Position numbers and translations under genes: made by a program | Part shown: positions 7,756-17,139 of the stretch, in pieces | Layout: each line of letters opens with the position of its first letter | Numbering within the stretch: the stretch's first letter is position 1 | Notes under the pieces: model-generated | Seen by the model: only the letters and a program-made list of their open reading frames with translations | Database searches by the model: none | What the model was told of the DNA's origin: nothing | Assembly (NCBI GenBank): GCA_964468345.1 | Contig: CAYXVZ010000024.1 | Coordinates: 1 to 64,000 of the forward strand | Direction of reading: 5' to 3' | Source of the DNA: DALYLB01 sp964468345 | GTDB lineage: Bacteria; Acidobacteriota; Blastocatellia; RBC074 | Length of the DNA: 64,000 bases

Positions 7756-8982
7756 ATGTCAATATGTGATTTATGCGATCGTCAGATTGGTGAATCTCCT
7801 CGCGAATTTTCGGCCGAGCAGGTGAAACGCGCCGTGCAGGTGGGATTGCGTCCCGGGGGAATCGTTCTTGGCGATAACGAAACCAGCCATGCAGGGGCGG
7901 GAAAAACTCTTTCGCAAAAATGGCTCCCCTCTCTATTTTTCGGCAAGGCCAGAGAACGCCGGGTCAATCATCTCGCGGTAGAAAACCCGGATGAATGGAT
8001 CGAAAAAGTCCTGGCGGATTCGACCAACTGGTCGGTCTGTTCCGTTTGCGGATCGTTAATTGACAGATGCCTGTGGAAGTTCGAGCAGTCACGACAACTC
8101 ACGTCGCAATCACCAATAGATCCTCCCACAAAAGCCCAACCCGAAATCAGACAGAAGGAAGATATGGAAGAACTCACCGCGCCGCAACAACCGCAGTTAC
8201 TTGCCACGCAGGATGTGGACCCCGCACAGATTGCAACCATGACGGACCTGCAACTTGATCGGCTCCCTATCGGCGTCATCACCGTCGATTTTGATGGCGA
8301 CGTGGTTTTTTATAATGAATGGCAAGCTAAATTCAGCGGGATTCCGCGTTATCTGGTGTTGGAGCGTAACTTTTTCGGAGAAATTGCCCCCTGCACCCGC
8401 GTGCGAGCCTTTGGGGGGCGGTTTTTTGCCTATGTGGACGATTTGAAGGCGACGCCAAATTTTTCCCGCATCGAAACCTTCGACTATGTATTCACATTCC
8501 TTCAGTTCGAATACGTGAAGATTGTCTTCGCACCGGCAAGAGTCCCGGGGACGATCAACATCATGGTTTTCAAGCAAAACTATGAGCGGTTCCACACGCC
8601 TTCCGATCTGTACCGCACTCTCGACCTTGCCGCCTTGCGGCACATGACGCCGGAGGAAAAAGACATGATGTCATACGGCGTTATCACACTCGATAAAGAC
8701 GATCAGGTGATCTCCTATAATGACTGGGAAGCACGCCTGGCGGGCCTTCCGAGGCATAAGGCGCTCCATCAACATTGGTTTAAACAACTGGCTCCCTGCA
8801 CGCGTGTAAAAGATTTCGAAGGAAGATACCGAGCCTTTAAAAATGGCAAAATGGATTCCGAGATGTTTGAATTCATTTTCCCGTTTTCCCAAGGGGCGCA
8901 ATTCGTCAATTGTATTTTCCTGCCCGCAGATGAGGACGGGACCGTCGACATCGTTATTTTCAAACGAAAACTGATAATTTAA
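7756..8982 (+). CDS. Tandem photoactive yellow protein (PYP)-like PAS protein with N-terminal split CxxC pair
   Basis: Protein of 408 aa. The N-terminus has two CxxC pairs (Cys4/Cys7 and Cys95/Cys98), which could form one zinc site closing a ~90-residue domain. Two PYP-like PAS domains follow (about 161-274 and 296-404). Compared with the classical PYP sequence I recall, domain 1 has Tyr186 (Y42), Gln190 (E46), Ser194 (T50) and Cys213 (C69) in 'NFFGEIAPCT'; domain 2 has Tyr321, Glu325, Ala329 and Cys348 in 'HWFKQLAPCT'. The Tyr-to-Cys spacing is 27 in both, as in PYP. The cysteine is the p-coumaric-acid attachment site in PYP. No output domain is visible. A GGAAG ribosome site precedes the ATG. 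Chromophore synthesis genes (tyrosine ammonia-lyase, coumaroyl-CoA ligase) are not in this window, so chromophore binding is inference. Confidence 0.8.
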   Translation: MSICDLCDRQIGESPREFSAEQVKRAVQVGLRPGGIVLGDNETSHAGAGKTLSQKWLPSLFFGKARERRVNHLAVENPDEWIEKVLADSTNWSVCSVCGSLIDRCLWKFEQSRQLTSQSPIDPPTKAQPEIRQKEDMEELTAPQQPQLLATQDVDPAQIATMTDLQLDRLPIGVITVDFDGDVVFYNEWQAKFSGIPRYLVLERNFFGEIAPCTRVRAFGGRFFAYVDDLKATPNFSRIETFDYVFTFLQFEYVKIVFAPARVPGTINIMVFKQNYERFHTPSDLYRTLDLAALRHMTPEEKDMMSYGVITLDKDDQVISYNDWEARLAGLPRHKALHQHWFKQLAPCTRVKDFEGRYRAFKNGKMDSEMFEFIFPFSQGAQFVNCIFLPADEDGTVDIVIFKRKLII

Positions 8983-9003
8983 AGGCGGTTTGTTATTTCA
9001 TCG

Positions 9004-9143
9004 TTAAATCAAAGCAAGTAAAAAGGCACAAATCGCGAAGAAACGAAGATCACGAAGAAAGACGAGTTAATAAACCTTCTCTCTCTCCTTCGTGATCTTC
9101 GTTTTTTCGTGATTTGTATCTCTTTCTTGCTCGGCTTGATTTA
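9004..9143. repeat. Long hairpin element, CACGAAGAAACGAAG type (family A, copy 1)
   Basis: Inverted repeat whose outer ends read TTAAATCAAAGCAAG on the left and CTTGATTTAG on the right. Inner arms CGCGAAGAAACGAAGATCAC and CGTGATCTTCGTTTTTTCG pair strongly. The right end overlaps the TAA stop of the minus-strand alkyltransferase-like gene (9141-9143). It separates two convergent genes. Confidence 0.85.
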
Positions 9144-9545
9144 GCTCCGCTCTTTGCCTCGGGATGCCTTTGCGCCGGCAGGCCGTGGCTGATAGGGGAT
9201 TCCCGTGGTCGTTTCGCTGATCTCGAATTTATATCGGGCAAGGTCTTTTACCTTGCCCGACGCTTCGATCGGAATGCCTTCCGCAATCAGCAGGTCGCGT
9301 TGCGTGTGACCGTATCGATCTGCATTCTTCGCCTTAACCTCGCCTTTTTCACCAACGACGCGATACCAGGGGACCGTTTCTTTCTCGTCTTCATCGAGCA
9401 TCGTCAGGATATAGGCAACGTGCCGGGACATCACCTCGATATGGTCGCCGATGGATTTATAAGTTGCGACCTTGCCGAAGGGAATCGACCCGGTCATTGC
9501 CAGAATCTGGCTTTTGATTCGCGCAAATGCTTCGGATTGGGCCAT
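9141..9545 (-). CDS. Alkyltransferase-like protein (ATL), MGMT-type DNA-binding domain without the catalytic Cys
   Basis: A 134-aa protein with the C-terminal DNA-binding fold of O6-alkylguanine-DNA alkyltransferases (IPFGKVATYKSIG). The active-site PCHRV is replaced by PWYRV, so it cannot accept an alkyl group. In the known ATL family a Trp replaces this Cys and the protein flags O6-alkylguanine lesions for nucleotide excision repair. I chose the ATG at 9545 over a TTG two codons upstream. It starts 8 bp after the phosphate-transport ATPase gene and is probably on the same transcript. Its C-terminus is a short basic tail. The stop codon lies in a hairpin element. Confidence 0.88.
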   Translation of the reverse strand: MAQSEAFARIKSQILAMTGSIPFGKVATYKSIGDHIEVMSRHVAYILTMLDEDEKETVPWYRVVGEKGEVKAKNADRYGHTQRDLLIAEGIPIEASGKVKDLARYKFEISETTTGIPYQPRPAGAKASRGKERS

Positions 9546-9552
9546 AGACAAA

Positions 9553-10325
<773 letters not shown>

Positions 10326-10329
<4 letters not shown>

Positions 10330-11090
10330 CCAAATATGCCGTTGACGTATTCGTAGGTTTGCCGGCTCGCCGGGTGATCCGAGAACACCGTCGCGGTGTC
10401 GTTCAACTCCACAATCTCGCCTTTCCAGAGAAACATCGTGCGGTCCGCCAGGCGTCGCGCCTGTTGCGTCAGATTGGTCACGAGGATGATCGTTATTTGC
10501 GATCGCAATTCCTGGAGGGCTTCTTCGATGCGCATCGTCGTGACCGGATCGATGGCGATCGAAAACTCATCGAGACAAAGGACCTCGGGATTGTGCGAAA
10601 GGGCGCGGGCGATGGTCAGCCGCTGTTGCTGGCCGCCGGAAAGTTTCGTCCCCAATGTATCGAGGCGGTCTTTTACCTCGTCCCACAACGCGGCTTTGCG
10701 CAGGCACGATTCAACGAGTTCATCGAGCCGCCCTTTTTCCCGTAAGCCGGCCATGCGCGGCGCAAAAGCGACATTATCATAAATTGTCATCGGCAACCCG
10801 ACCGGCAGCGGCGCGACCATGCCGATCTTTTGCCGCAACTCGGAGACGTTTCTGATCCGGGCGGTGTCCGCGCCGTCCAGCTTCACCGATCCGCTCACCG
10901 TCGCCATCGCCGTGAATTCCAGCGTGCGATTGAGCGCCTTGAGCATGGTGGTCTTGCCCGATTGCGCCGGGCCGATCACGGCCAGCACTTCATTCGCATA
11001 GACATCGAAGGAAATGCCCTTGAGCGCGGCGAGCTTCCCATACGCGACGCGCAAGTCCGTGACTTCGATTTTTTTCTCTCGGTTCACCAT
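10326..11090 (-). CDS. Second PstB-like ATPase, intact signature but degenerate Q- and H-loops
   Basis: From the ATG at 11090 the protein is 254 aa, standard PstB size; a longer frame to 11249 would run deep into pstA and is rejected. Walker A is GPAQSGKT (40-47) and the signature LSGGQQQR (150-157) is perfect, but the Q-loop Gln is lost (MVAP instead of MVFQ), the D-loop reads IAID and the switch His is Asn206 (VTNL). Walker B keeps Asp174-Glu175. Start overlaps the pstA stop by 7 bp; the end overlaps the other pstB by 4 bp. Probably the partner that donates its signature motif to the neighbour's ATP site. Confidence 0.88.
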
Positions 11091-12010
11091 TTCTTGTGCG
11101 AGCGCAGGTACAGGCGGAATGCGATCGAGACCGCATTGACCGCAAGGACCGTGCTGAGCAGCACGACAGCCGTCCCATAGGGAAGGGCTTCCGGCACATC
11201 GGGCACCTGTGTCGACACCGTGAACAGATGCATCGAAAGCGCCATGCACTGATCGAATAATCCGTAGGCGAAAAGATCTCCGCTTTTGATAGCTTTATAG
11301 AACACCGCGCCCGTGAACATGACGGGCGCCGTTTCGCCGGCCGTGCGCGAAACCTGCAGGATAATGCCGGTCAAAATGCCGCTGATGGAGTTCGGCAGAA
11401 CGACGTGGCGGATCGTCTGCCACCGCGTCGCGCCCACGTTCCAGCATGCTTCGCGAAAGGCGCGGGGCACGGCGGCCAGCGATTCCTTGGTGCCCGCGAT
11501 GATCACCGGCAGCGTCATAATCGCCAGCGTCAGCGAAGCCGCCAATATCGAGCGCCCCATGCCGGCAAAAACGACAAAGGCGCCGAGACCGAAAAGCGCA
11601 TGCACGATGCTCGGAACCCCCGCCAGATTTACGACCGCCAGATTGACCAGCCGCGTGGACCACGTATCCGGCGCATATTCATGCAGATAGACCGCCGCCA
11701 ACACTCCCACGGGCGTGGCCACAGCGAGGGAAATCAACACCAGATAAATTGTGCCGAGCAGGGCCGGCCAGAGGCCGCCCTCGCGCATTCCCCGAATCGG
11801 CGGATCGAACAGAAAATTGATTGAAAGAATAGGCGCCGCGCGAACCAACAAATAGAGAACGATCGCGACCAGCGGCACAATCATCAGCAGCGCCATGGTA
11901 AAAAAGATGGTTTGCGCGATGCGCTCCGTGCGCTCTTTGCGACGCACAAAATTCGTTTTCGTAAAACGCGCGGAAGGCGCGGACGCGGGAATCTCCGGAA
12001 GGGTATTCAT
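11084..12010 (-). CDS. pstA: Phosphate ABC transporter permease PstA
   Basis: A 308-aa inner-membrane permease with about six transmembrane helices and the cytoplasmic EAA loop (FREACWNVGATRWQTIRHVVLP) that contacts the ATPase. Forms the translocation channel with PstC. The start overlaps the pstC stop by 4 bp and the end overlaps the second PstB gene, so translation of the whole operon is coupled. Confidence 0.95.
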   Translation of the reverse strand: MNTLPEIPASAPSARFTKTNFVRRKERTERIAQTIFFTMALLMIVPLVAIVLYLLVRAAPILSINFLFDPPIRGMREGGLWPALLGTIYLVLISLAVATPVGVLAAVYLHEYAPDTWSTRLVNLAVVNLAGVPSIVHALFGLGAFVVFAGMGRSILAASLTLAIMTLPVIIAGTKESLAAVPRAFREACWNVGATRWQTIRHVVLPNSISGILTGIILQVSRTAGETAPVMFTGAVFYKAIKSGDLFAYGLFDQCMALSMHLFTVSTQVPDVPEALPYGTAVVLLSTVLAVNAVSIAFRLYLRSHKKW

Positions 12011-12900
12011 GCTTTTCTCCGAATGCCGCGCACGATCAGGTCGGCGCTGAGATTAACCACAAAGGTAATGGTGAAAAGCAGGATGCCGATGATGAACAGG
12101 ACCTGATAATGGTCGGAGCCGACCGCGGATTCGCCGAGTTCGGCCGCGATCGTTGCGGTCAGCGTGCGAACCGGATCGAGCACGCCGTGCGGAATGCGGA
12201 CCGAGTGGCCCGTGGCCATCAGCACGGCCATCGTTTCGCCGATTGCGCGGCCAACGCCAAGCAACACCGCGGCCAGCAGTCCATTGCGTGCCGCGGGCAA
12301 CAATACGCGGTATATCATCTGCCAGCGCGTCGCGCCCAGCGCCAATGCCGCTTCGCGATAGGTGTCGGGCACGGCTTTGAGCGCATCTTCCCCGATCGAA
12401 ACAATGATGGGCACGCTCATCAAGGCCAGGATGATGCCGCCGTTGAGCACATTCAACCCGATCGGCGCATCGAAGAGCCGGATGATCAGCGAATTCATCA
12501 GCGTCAGGCCGACAAAGCCCCAGACCACCGATGGAATCGCGGCCAGCAGTTCGATGACGATCTTGAGCGTTTCGCGATTTCGCGGCGAGCAGAATTCAGA
12601 CACATATATGGCGGCGCAAATCCCGAAAGGCACCGCCAGAAACATGGCAAGCAGCGTCACGCTCAACGTCCCCGCGATCAGCGCAAGGCCGCCGTACCGA
12701 ACATGGCTCGGTGAAGTCGGATACCATTCGATGCTGGTGAAAAACTGCGCCAGACTGAACCGGCCGCTCAGCAGCAGGCCGGCCCCCTCGCGGAAGACGA
12801 AAAAGAAGATGCCGAATACGAATAAAATCGCGCTGGCGCCGCAGAGGCGGATCAGAATTTCAATTGCCCGTTCGGTGAGGATTTCGTGGCGTGCTCGCAA
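12007..12900 (-). CDS. pstC: Phosphate ABC transporter permease PstC
   Basis: A 297-aa inner-membrane permease with about six transmembrane helices and an EAA loop (YREAALALGATRWQMIYRVLLP) followed by GRAIGETMAV, characteristic of PstC. It lies 15 bp after pstS and overlaps pstA by 4 bp. Partner of PstA in the high-affinity phosphate importer. Confidence 0.95.
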   Translation of the reverse strand: MRARHEILTERAIEILIRLCGASAILFVFGIFFFVFREGAGLLLSGRFSLAQFFTSIEWYPTSPSHVRYGGLALIAGTLSVTLLAMFLAVPFGICAAIYVSEFCSPRNRETLKIVIELLAAIPSVVWGFVGLTLMNSLIIRLFDAPIGLNVLNGGIILALMSVPIIVSIGEDALKAVPDTYREAALALGATRWQMIYRVLLPAARNGLLAAVLLGVGRAIGETMAVLMATGHSVRIPHGVLDPVRTLTATIAAELGESAVGSDHYQVLFIIGILLFTITFVVNLSADLIVRGIRRKA

Positions 12901-12915
12901 GGGGCCTCTTTCCGC

Positions 12916-13848
12916 TTATTTGGCCAGCACATTCAGACCGGTTTGTTTTTCGCGAGGCACATAGCCGCTCTTGAGTACCAGTTCCTGTCCGGTTTCGTGC
13001 TGCACCCAACTGAGATATTGCTTCACGGTCTCTTTCGGTTCGCCGACAGTATACATATACAACGGGCGCGAGATGGGGTAGGCGCCGCTTTGCGTATTCT
13101 CAACCGTGGGCGCATACGCCGGTTCGCCGGCTTTGCGCGCCACGCGCAACATTTTCACGTGCGGCGTCGCATATCCCATGCCGCTATAGCCGATTGCGCA
13201 CGGCGTTCGGCTGACGAGTTCGACGACATCTTTCGAACCGTGCAGATCGAGCGTGCCCAGTTTGAAATCGCCCGTTTTCCCGAGCACCGCTTCGCGAAAG
13301 TAGTAATAAGTGCCCGAATTCGATTGGCGGCTGACGAGAATCATTTCATTGTCGCGGCAGCCGGGCATCTGCACGCCGAGATCGCTCCAGCCGCGCACGG
13401 CCCCTTTTTCCGCATAAATCGCGGCCAGTTGTTCCAGCGTGATTTCGTTCAATGGATTGTCGGTTCGGACAAAAATCGCCAGCGCGTCATAGCCGACAAT
13501 GTGCAGGACAGGTGTCTGGCCGGTCGCGGCCTTGACCTTGGCGATTTCCTCTTCACTCATCAGCCGGCTGCAGTTTGCGATATCGGCTGTGCCGCTGATC
13601 AGCGCCGCAACGCCCGTTCCCGACCCACCGCCCGAAACTTCCACCGATACGCCGGGGGCGACTCGTGCGTATTCTTCCGCCCAGGCCTGCGCAAGATTCA
13701 CCATCGTGTCCGAACCGATGTTCTGAATCACCGCGCGCGGTCCGGTTTCTTGCGCATCGTCCGATGCACAGGCTGCCATGAGCAGGCTCAAAAAGAGAAG
13801 TGATATCAGGAGAGAAATGGACTTGGTGCGATACGTTAGGTGCGCCAT
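12916..13848 (-). CDS. pstS: Phosphate-binding lipoprotein PstS
   Basis: From the ATG at 13848 the protein is 310 aa with a lipoprotein signal ending LLMAAC, then a phosphate-binding domain of the PstS family: GSDTM near the start, a glycine/serine-rich loop (SGGGSGTG), and SRQSNSGTYYYF, which matches the conserved phosphate-contact region. A longer frame starts at a TTG at 13929 and is less likely. It captures periplasmic phosphate for PstCA. First gene of a tightly packed operon pstS-pstC-pstA-(second PstB)-pstB-ATL; no phoU follows. Confidence 0.94.
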   Translation of the reverse strand: MAHLTYRTKSISLLISLLFLSLLMAACASDDAQETGPRAVIQNIGSDTMVNLAQAWAEEYARVAPGVSVEVSGGGSGTGVAALISGTADIANCSRLMSEEEIAKVKAATGQTPVLHIVGYDALAIFVRTDNPLNEITLEQLAAIYAEKGAVRGWSDLGVQMPGCRDNEMILVSRQSNSGTYYYFREAVLGKTGDFKLGTLDLHGSKDVVELVSRTPCAIGYSGMGYATPHVKMLRVARKAGEPAYAPTVENTQSGAYPISRPLYMYTVGEPKETVKQYLSWVQHETGQELVLKSGYVPREKQTGLNVLAK

Positions 13849-13879
13849 ACACGTTTTCACAGGCTTTAGTATTTCGGAT

Positions 13880-13906
13880 CGGAGCGCCAGATGAGCCAGC
13901 GCTCCG
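13880..13906. promoter_or_regulatory. Small GC-rich hairpin in the pstS 5' region
   Basis: CGGAGCGC pairs with GCGCTCCG around an 11-nt loop, in the gap between the divergent pstS and acyltransferase genes. It could act in the pstS leader; no regulator site is recognisable. Confidence 0.3.
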
Positions 13907-14236
13907 GTGGCGCTTCGTATGCTTATCAAATAAGGAAAGATTCCTTCAGACTGAGTATGACAACCGGGTGTTAAGGGGGTGCAAAATGCACATCAAATGC
14001 ATGTTAATTTCCGCGCTGGACGGCAAGAAAGATAATCCTCGCCTGATACGGCCATAAAAAATCCTGAACATGCCTTGTGTATCGTGACACTGACATCCGG
14101 TCGCTTCGCATTCCAAGTCTTACAAACGAAGAGTCGCAGTCAGCAACATTCAAGTGACCGGATGTTCATTCGTGGCTTTCAGGCATTGCGGCGAAGGCCG
14201 AATGCGACGACGCTCACAGTCCAAACATCCAAATGC

Positions 14237-15037
14237 ATGTTCAAAACCATCGGATCTCAAATTGCCCCTTTGATCCGCACGGACGTCTATGACGTGCGGC
14301 TCGCTGGCAGCTTTGCGGAAATTGACGCGGCAATGCGGTTGCGATTCGAAGTCTTCAATCTCGAATTGCAGGAAGGCCTCCAATCTTCTCATAGTCGCGG
14401 GTATGACCAGGATGCCTACGATGCCTATTGCGACCACTTGATTCTCAAGGAAGTGGCGACGGGGCAAGTCGTCGGCACCTATCGTTTGCTGCGCAGGACC
14501 ACCGCCGAGCGCAACATCGGCTTTTATTCCGAAAACGAATTCGACCTGCGCCCGTTCAAGGAATTGCGCGGTGAAATCATCGAACTCGGCCGATCCTGCA
14601 TTGCGCAATCGCATCGTTCCTTCGCCGCGATCAACCTCTTGTGGAAGGGAATCGTGCAGTACGCCATGCAGCACAACGCGCAATACCTGTTCGGCTGCTG
14701 CAGCCTGCATTGTTCGTCTCCCGAAGACGTGTTGCCGATTTATTCCTATCTGCGGTCACGGTGCCTGACGCCGGAGCGATTTCGCGTGCAGCCCGTGCCG
14801 TCGTGCCGCTTGCCGCTGGAGGAGGAATTCCTTCAACCCGGGCAGGAACGGGATGTCTGGCAACGGATTCCGCCGGTGATGAAAGGCTATCTGCGCGCCG
14901 GCGCCATGATCTGCGGCGCGCCGGCCTATGACGCGGAATTCGGCACGGCCGACCTGCTGGTTCTGCTCGAAATGAGGAAGATTTCGGACCGCTATCGGAT
15001 TCGGTATCAGGGGCCGACCGAAGCTCAATTGTATTGA
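14237..15037 (+). CDS. OlsB-like acyltransferase (GNAT fold; ornithine-acyl-ACP N-acyltransferase or N-acyl amino acid synthase)
   Basis: From the ATG at 14237 the protein is 266 aa; frames from 14162 or 14075 are possible and no ribosome site decides. Family marks in order: LRFEVFNLELQEG, YCDHLIL, VVGTYRLL, IIELGRSCI, then LLWKGI..Y and YLFGCCSL, with the terminal PVMKGYLRAGAMICG..PAYDAEFGTADLLVLL segment. These match the OlsB/hemolysin-like acyltransferase family, which N-acylates ornithine (or another amino acid) with a 3-hydroxyacyl group from acyl-ACP as the first step to phosphorus-free ornithine lipid. The second acyltransferase OlsA is not seen nearby. Its position beside pst and phosphonate genes fits a phosphate-starvation role, as known for ornithine lipids in other bacteria. 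Confidence 0.8.
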   Translation: MFKTIGSQIAPLIRTDVYDVRLAGSFAEIDAAMRLRFEVFNLELQEGLQSSHSRGYDQDAYDAYCDHLILKEVATGQVVGTYRLLRRTTAERNIGFYSENEFDLRPFKELRGEIIELGRSCIAQSHRSFAAINLLWKGIVQYAMQHNAQYLFGCCSLHCSSPEDVLPIYSYLRSRCLTPERFRVQPVPSCRLPLEEEFLQPGQERDVWQRIPPVMKGYLRAGAMICGAPAYDAEFGTADLLVLLEMRKISDRYRIRYQGPTEAQLY

Positions 15038-15064
15038 TTCGCTGCTCAGATAAAGGATCGATTG

Positions 15065-16336
15065 ATGGAATCCGGCAGTCTCTCCGATCGCCTGTACCGC
15101 AATTTCGGCCGCAGTCATATCTTCGCGGTGACGTGGCTGGCCTATGCCGGATTTTATCTGTGCCGAAAGAATTTCAGTGTGACCATGCCGTTGCTGGTCG
15201 AGCAGGTGGGCTGGAACAAGCTGCAATTGGCCAATGTGCTGTTCGGCTATAGCCTGATGTATTGCACCTGGCAGTTCGTCAACGGGTATCTGTCCGATCG
15301 CCTGGGCGCGCGGCTTGTCGTGGGGGCGGGATTGTTCATTGCGATTTTTTCGAATCTCGCGATGGGCATGACGGCATCGCTAGGACTGATGCTGGTGCTT
15401 AACTGCATCAACGGCGCGGCACAGGCGACAGGATGGTCCGGCCTCGTCAAAACCATGTCGGCCTGGTATGTTCCGCGCGAACGCGGCGTCATCATGGCCT
15501 GGTGGAGCACGAACTATGCGCTCGGCGGGTTTCTGGCGACGCTCTTCGCGACCTGGTCGATTTCGCAATCCGTGCTGTTGACGAAATTCACCTGGCAGCG
15601 CGGCTTTTGGATGCCCGCCCTTCTGCTTGCGCCGATCGCGATTCTGTTTGTGCTGCTGGTGCGAAATCATCCCCCGGGAGCCTCTGACACCAGCGCGGGA
15701 TCGGCATCGCCCCTTCATGATTCTTCCAACCTTGGCGAGATTCTCCGAAATCGCGTGGTATGGACGATTTCGCTGAGTTATTTCTTCGTCAAGGCCACGC
15801 GCTATTCCTTTCTTTTCTGGTTGCCGTTATACCTGACCGAGCGTCTTCGCTATGAGAAATCGGACGCCGGCTATTTTTCCTCGATTTATGAACTGGTCGG
15901 TTTCACGGGCGTAATTCTCGCGGGCTATGTCTCGGACCGCCTGATGCGGTCACAGCGCTTTCCGGTGGTGACGATGATGTTGTGGTGTCTCGCGGGATTG
16001 TGCTTTCTGCATCCGATGGTGGCGAGCATGGGGATGATGTTCAATGCGATCGGCGTGGGGCTGATCGGGATGATGACCTTCGGCCCGGATACGATGATCG
16101 CGGGGCCGGCCGTGCAGGATGCCGTTTCAACGCGGGCCGCCGGCACGGCGGCGGGGTTCGTCAACGGCGTCGGCTCGGCGGGGCAGTTGCTGTCGCCCTA
16201 TCTGGTCGCGGTGGTGGCGGACCAATTCGGATGGGATCGGCTGTTTTATCTTTTCGGCGTCTTTGCGTTGATCAGCGGCGCCATGCTTATGAGCTTATGG
16301 AAAACATCGCAAACACCGGCTCCGGTGGAAGTTTGA
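15065..16336 (+). CDS. MFS transporter of the organophosphate:phosphate antiporter (GlpT/UhpT) type
   Basis: A 423-aa, 12-helix major facilitator. The N-terminal RNFGRSHIFAVTWLAYAGFYLCRK pattern and GYLSDRLGAR loop are those of the OPA family (GlpT, UhpT, phosphonate-operon homologues). AAAGGA precedes the ATG at 15065. It begins 28 bp after the acyltransferase gene and overlaps the phosphonatase gene, so it is probably the importer of a 2-aminoethylphosphonate-type substrate, perhaps in exchange for phosphate. The substrate is inferred from context only. Confidence 0.85.
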   Translation: MESGSLSDRLYRNFGRSHIFAVTWLAYAGFYLCRKNFSVTMPLLVEQVGWNKLQLANVLFGYSLMYCTWQFVNGYLSDRLGARLVVGAGLFIAIFSNLAMGMTASLGLMLVLNCINGAAQATGWSGLVKTMSAWYVPRERGVIMAWWSTNYALGGFLATLFATWSISQSVLLTKFTWQRGFWMPALLLAPIAILFVLLVRNHPPGASDTSAGSASPLHDSSNLGEILRNRVVWTISLSYFFVKATRYSFLFWLPLYLTERLRYEKSDAGYFSSIYELVGFTGVILAGYVSDRLMRSQRFPVVTMMLWCLAGLCFLHPMVASMGMMFNAIGVGLIGMMTFGPDTMIAGPAVQDAVSTRAAGTAAGFVNGVGSAGQLLSPYLVAVVADQFGWDRLFYLFGVFALISGAMLMSLWKTSQTPAPVEV

Positions 16337-17127
16337 AAGCCGTCATTCTGGATTGGGCCGGAACGACCATTGATTTCGGATCTTTCGCTCCGACTTCCGT
16401 CATTTTGGAAGTCTTCGAACGCCGCGGCCTCGCCATCACGCCGGAACAGGCCCGCGCGCCGATGGGCCTGCCGAAAAAAGATCATCTGCGGGCGGTCCTG
16501 CAAATGCCCGCGGTCGCGGCCGCATGGCAGGAGAAGTTCGGCAGTCCTTTCGGACCGGCTGACCTGGAGGAGATGTACGCCGATTTCGTGCCCCTGCAGA
16601 TGGATTGTTTGCGCGAATATGCCACGCTGATTCCGGGCACGCTTGAAACGGTCGCCACGCTTCGACGGCAGGGCTTGCGAATCGGCTCGACGACCGGGTA
16701 CACCGACGAGATGATGGCGATACTCGCGAAAGAGGCGATTCGCCAGGGATATGAACCGGATTGCATCGTCGTTCCCTCGCAAGTGCCGGCCGGCCGGCCG
16801 GCGCCCTATATGTGCTGGCTCGCGGCAACCAAGATGCAGGTTTATCCCGCGGCGGCCGTCGTCAAGGTCGGCGACACGCAGGCGGACATCCAGGAAGGTT
16901 TGAACGCGGGAATGTGGACGGTCGCCGTTGCGATGACCGGCAACGAACTCGGCCTTCGCGAATCGGAGCTTGCCGCGCTTCCGCCGGACGACGTCGAACT
17001 GCGTCGGGTTCGCGCCCGGCAGCGCCTCGAAGACGCGGGCGCGCATTTTGTCATCGACGGCATTGCGGACCTGCCGGCGACGCTCGAAACGATCCGGGAA
17101 ATGTTGGCCAGTGGCGAACGACCTTAA
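16297..17127 (+). CDS. phnX: Phosphonoacetaldehyde hydrolase (phosphonatase)
   Basis: HAD-superfamily enzyme. The nucleophile motif is DWAGTT (with the DxAGT signature of phosphonatases), followed by APMGLPKKDH, GSTTGYT, VPAGRPAPYMC and the VGDTxxDIQEG acidic motif; all match PhnX. It cleaves phosphonoacetaldehyde to acetaldehyde and phosphate using a Schiff-base lysine in the cap (probably in the GLPKKDH segment). The start is uncertain: the ATG at 16297 overlaps the transporter gene by 40 bp; a TTG at 16333 would give a 4-bp-type stop/start overlap and an N-terminus closer to known PhnX proteins. The next gene follows after 12 bp. Confidence 0.92.
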   Translation: MENIANTGSGGSLKAVILDWAGTTIDFGSFAPTSVILEVFERRGLAITPEQARAPMGLPKKDHLRAVLQMPAVAAAWQEKFGSPFGPADLEEMYADFVPLQMDCLREYATLIPGTLETVATLRRQGLRIGSTTGYTDEMMAILAKEAIRQGYEPDCIVVPSQVPAGRPAPYMCWLAATKMQVYPAAAVVKVGDTQADIQEGLNAGMWTVAVAMTGNELGLRESELAALPPDDVELRRVRARQRLEDAGAHFVIDGIADLPATLETIREMLASGERP

Positions 17128-17139
17128 AGGAGAATTCGC

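Noticed and set aside
7756..8982. LOV (flavin) photoreceptor
   Set aside because: No NCRFLQ flavin-Cys motif; the Cys lies in the PYP-type APCT context.
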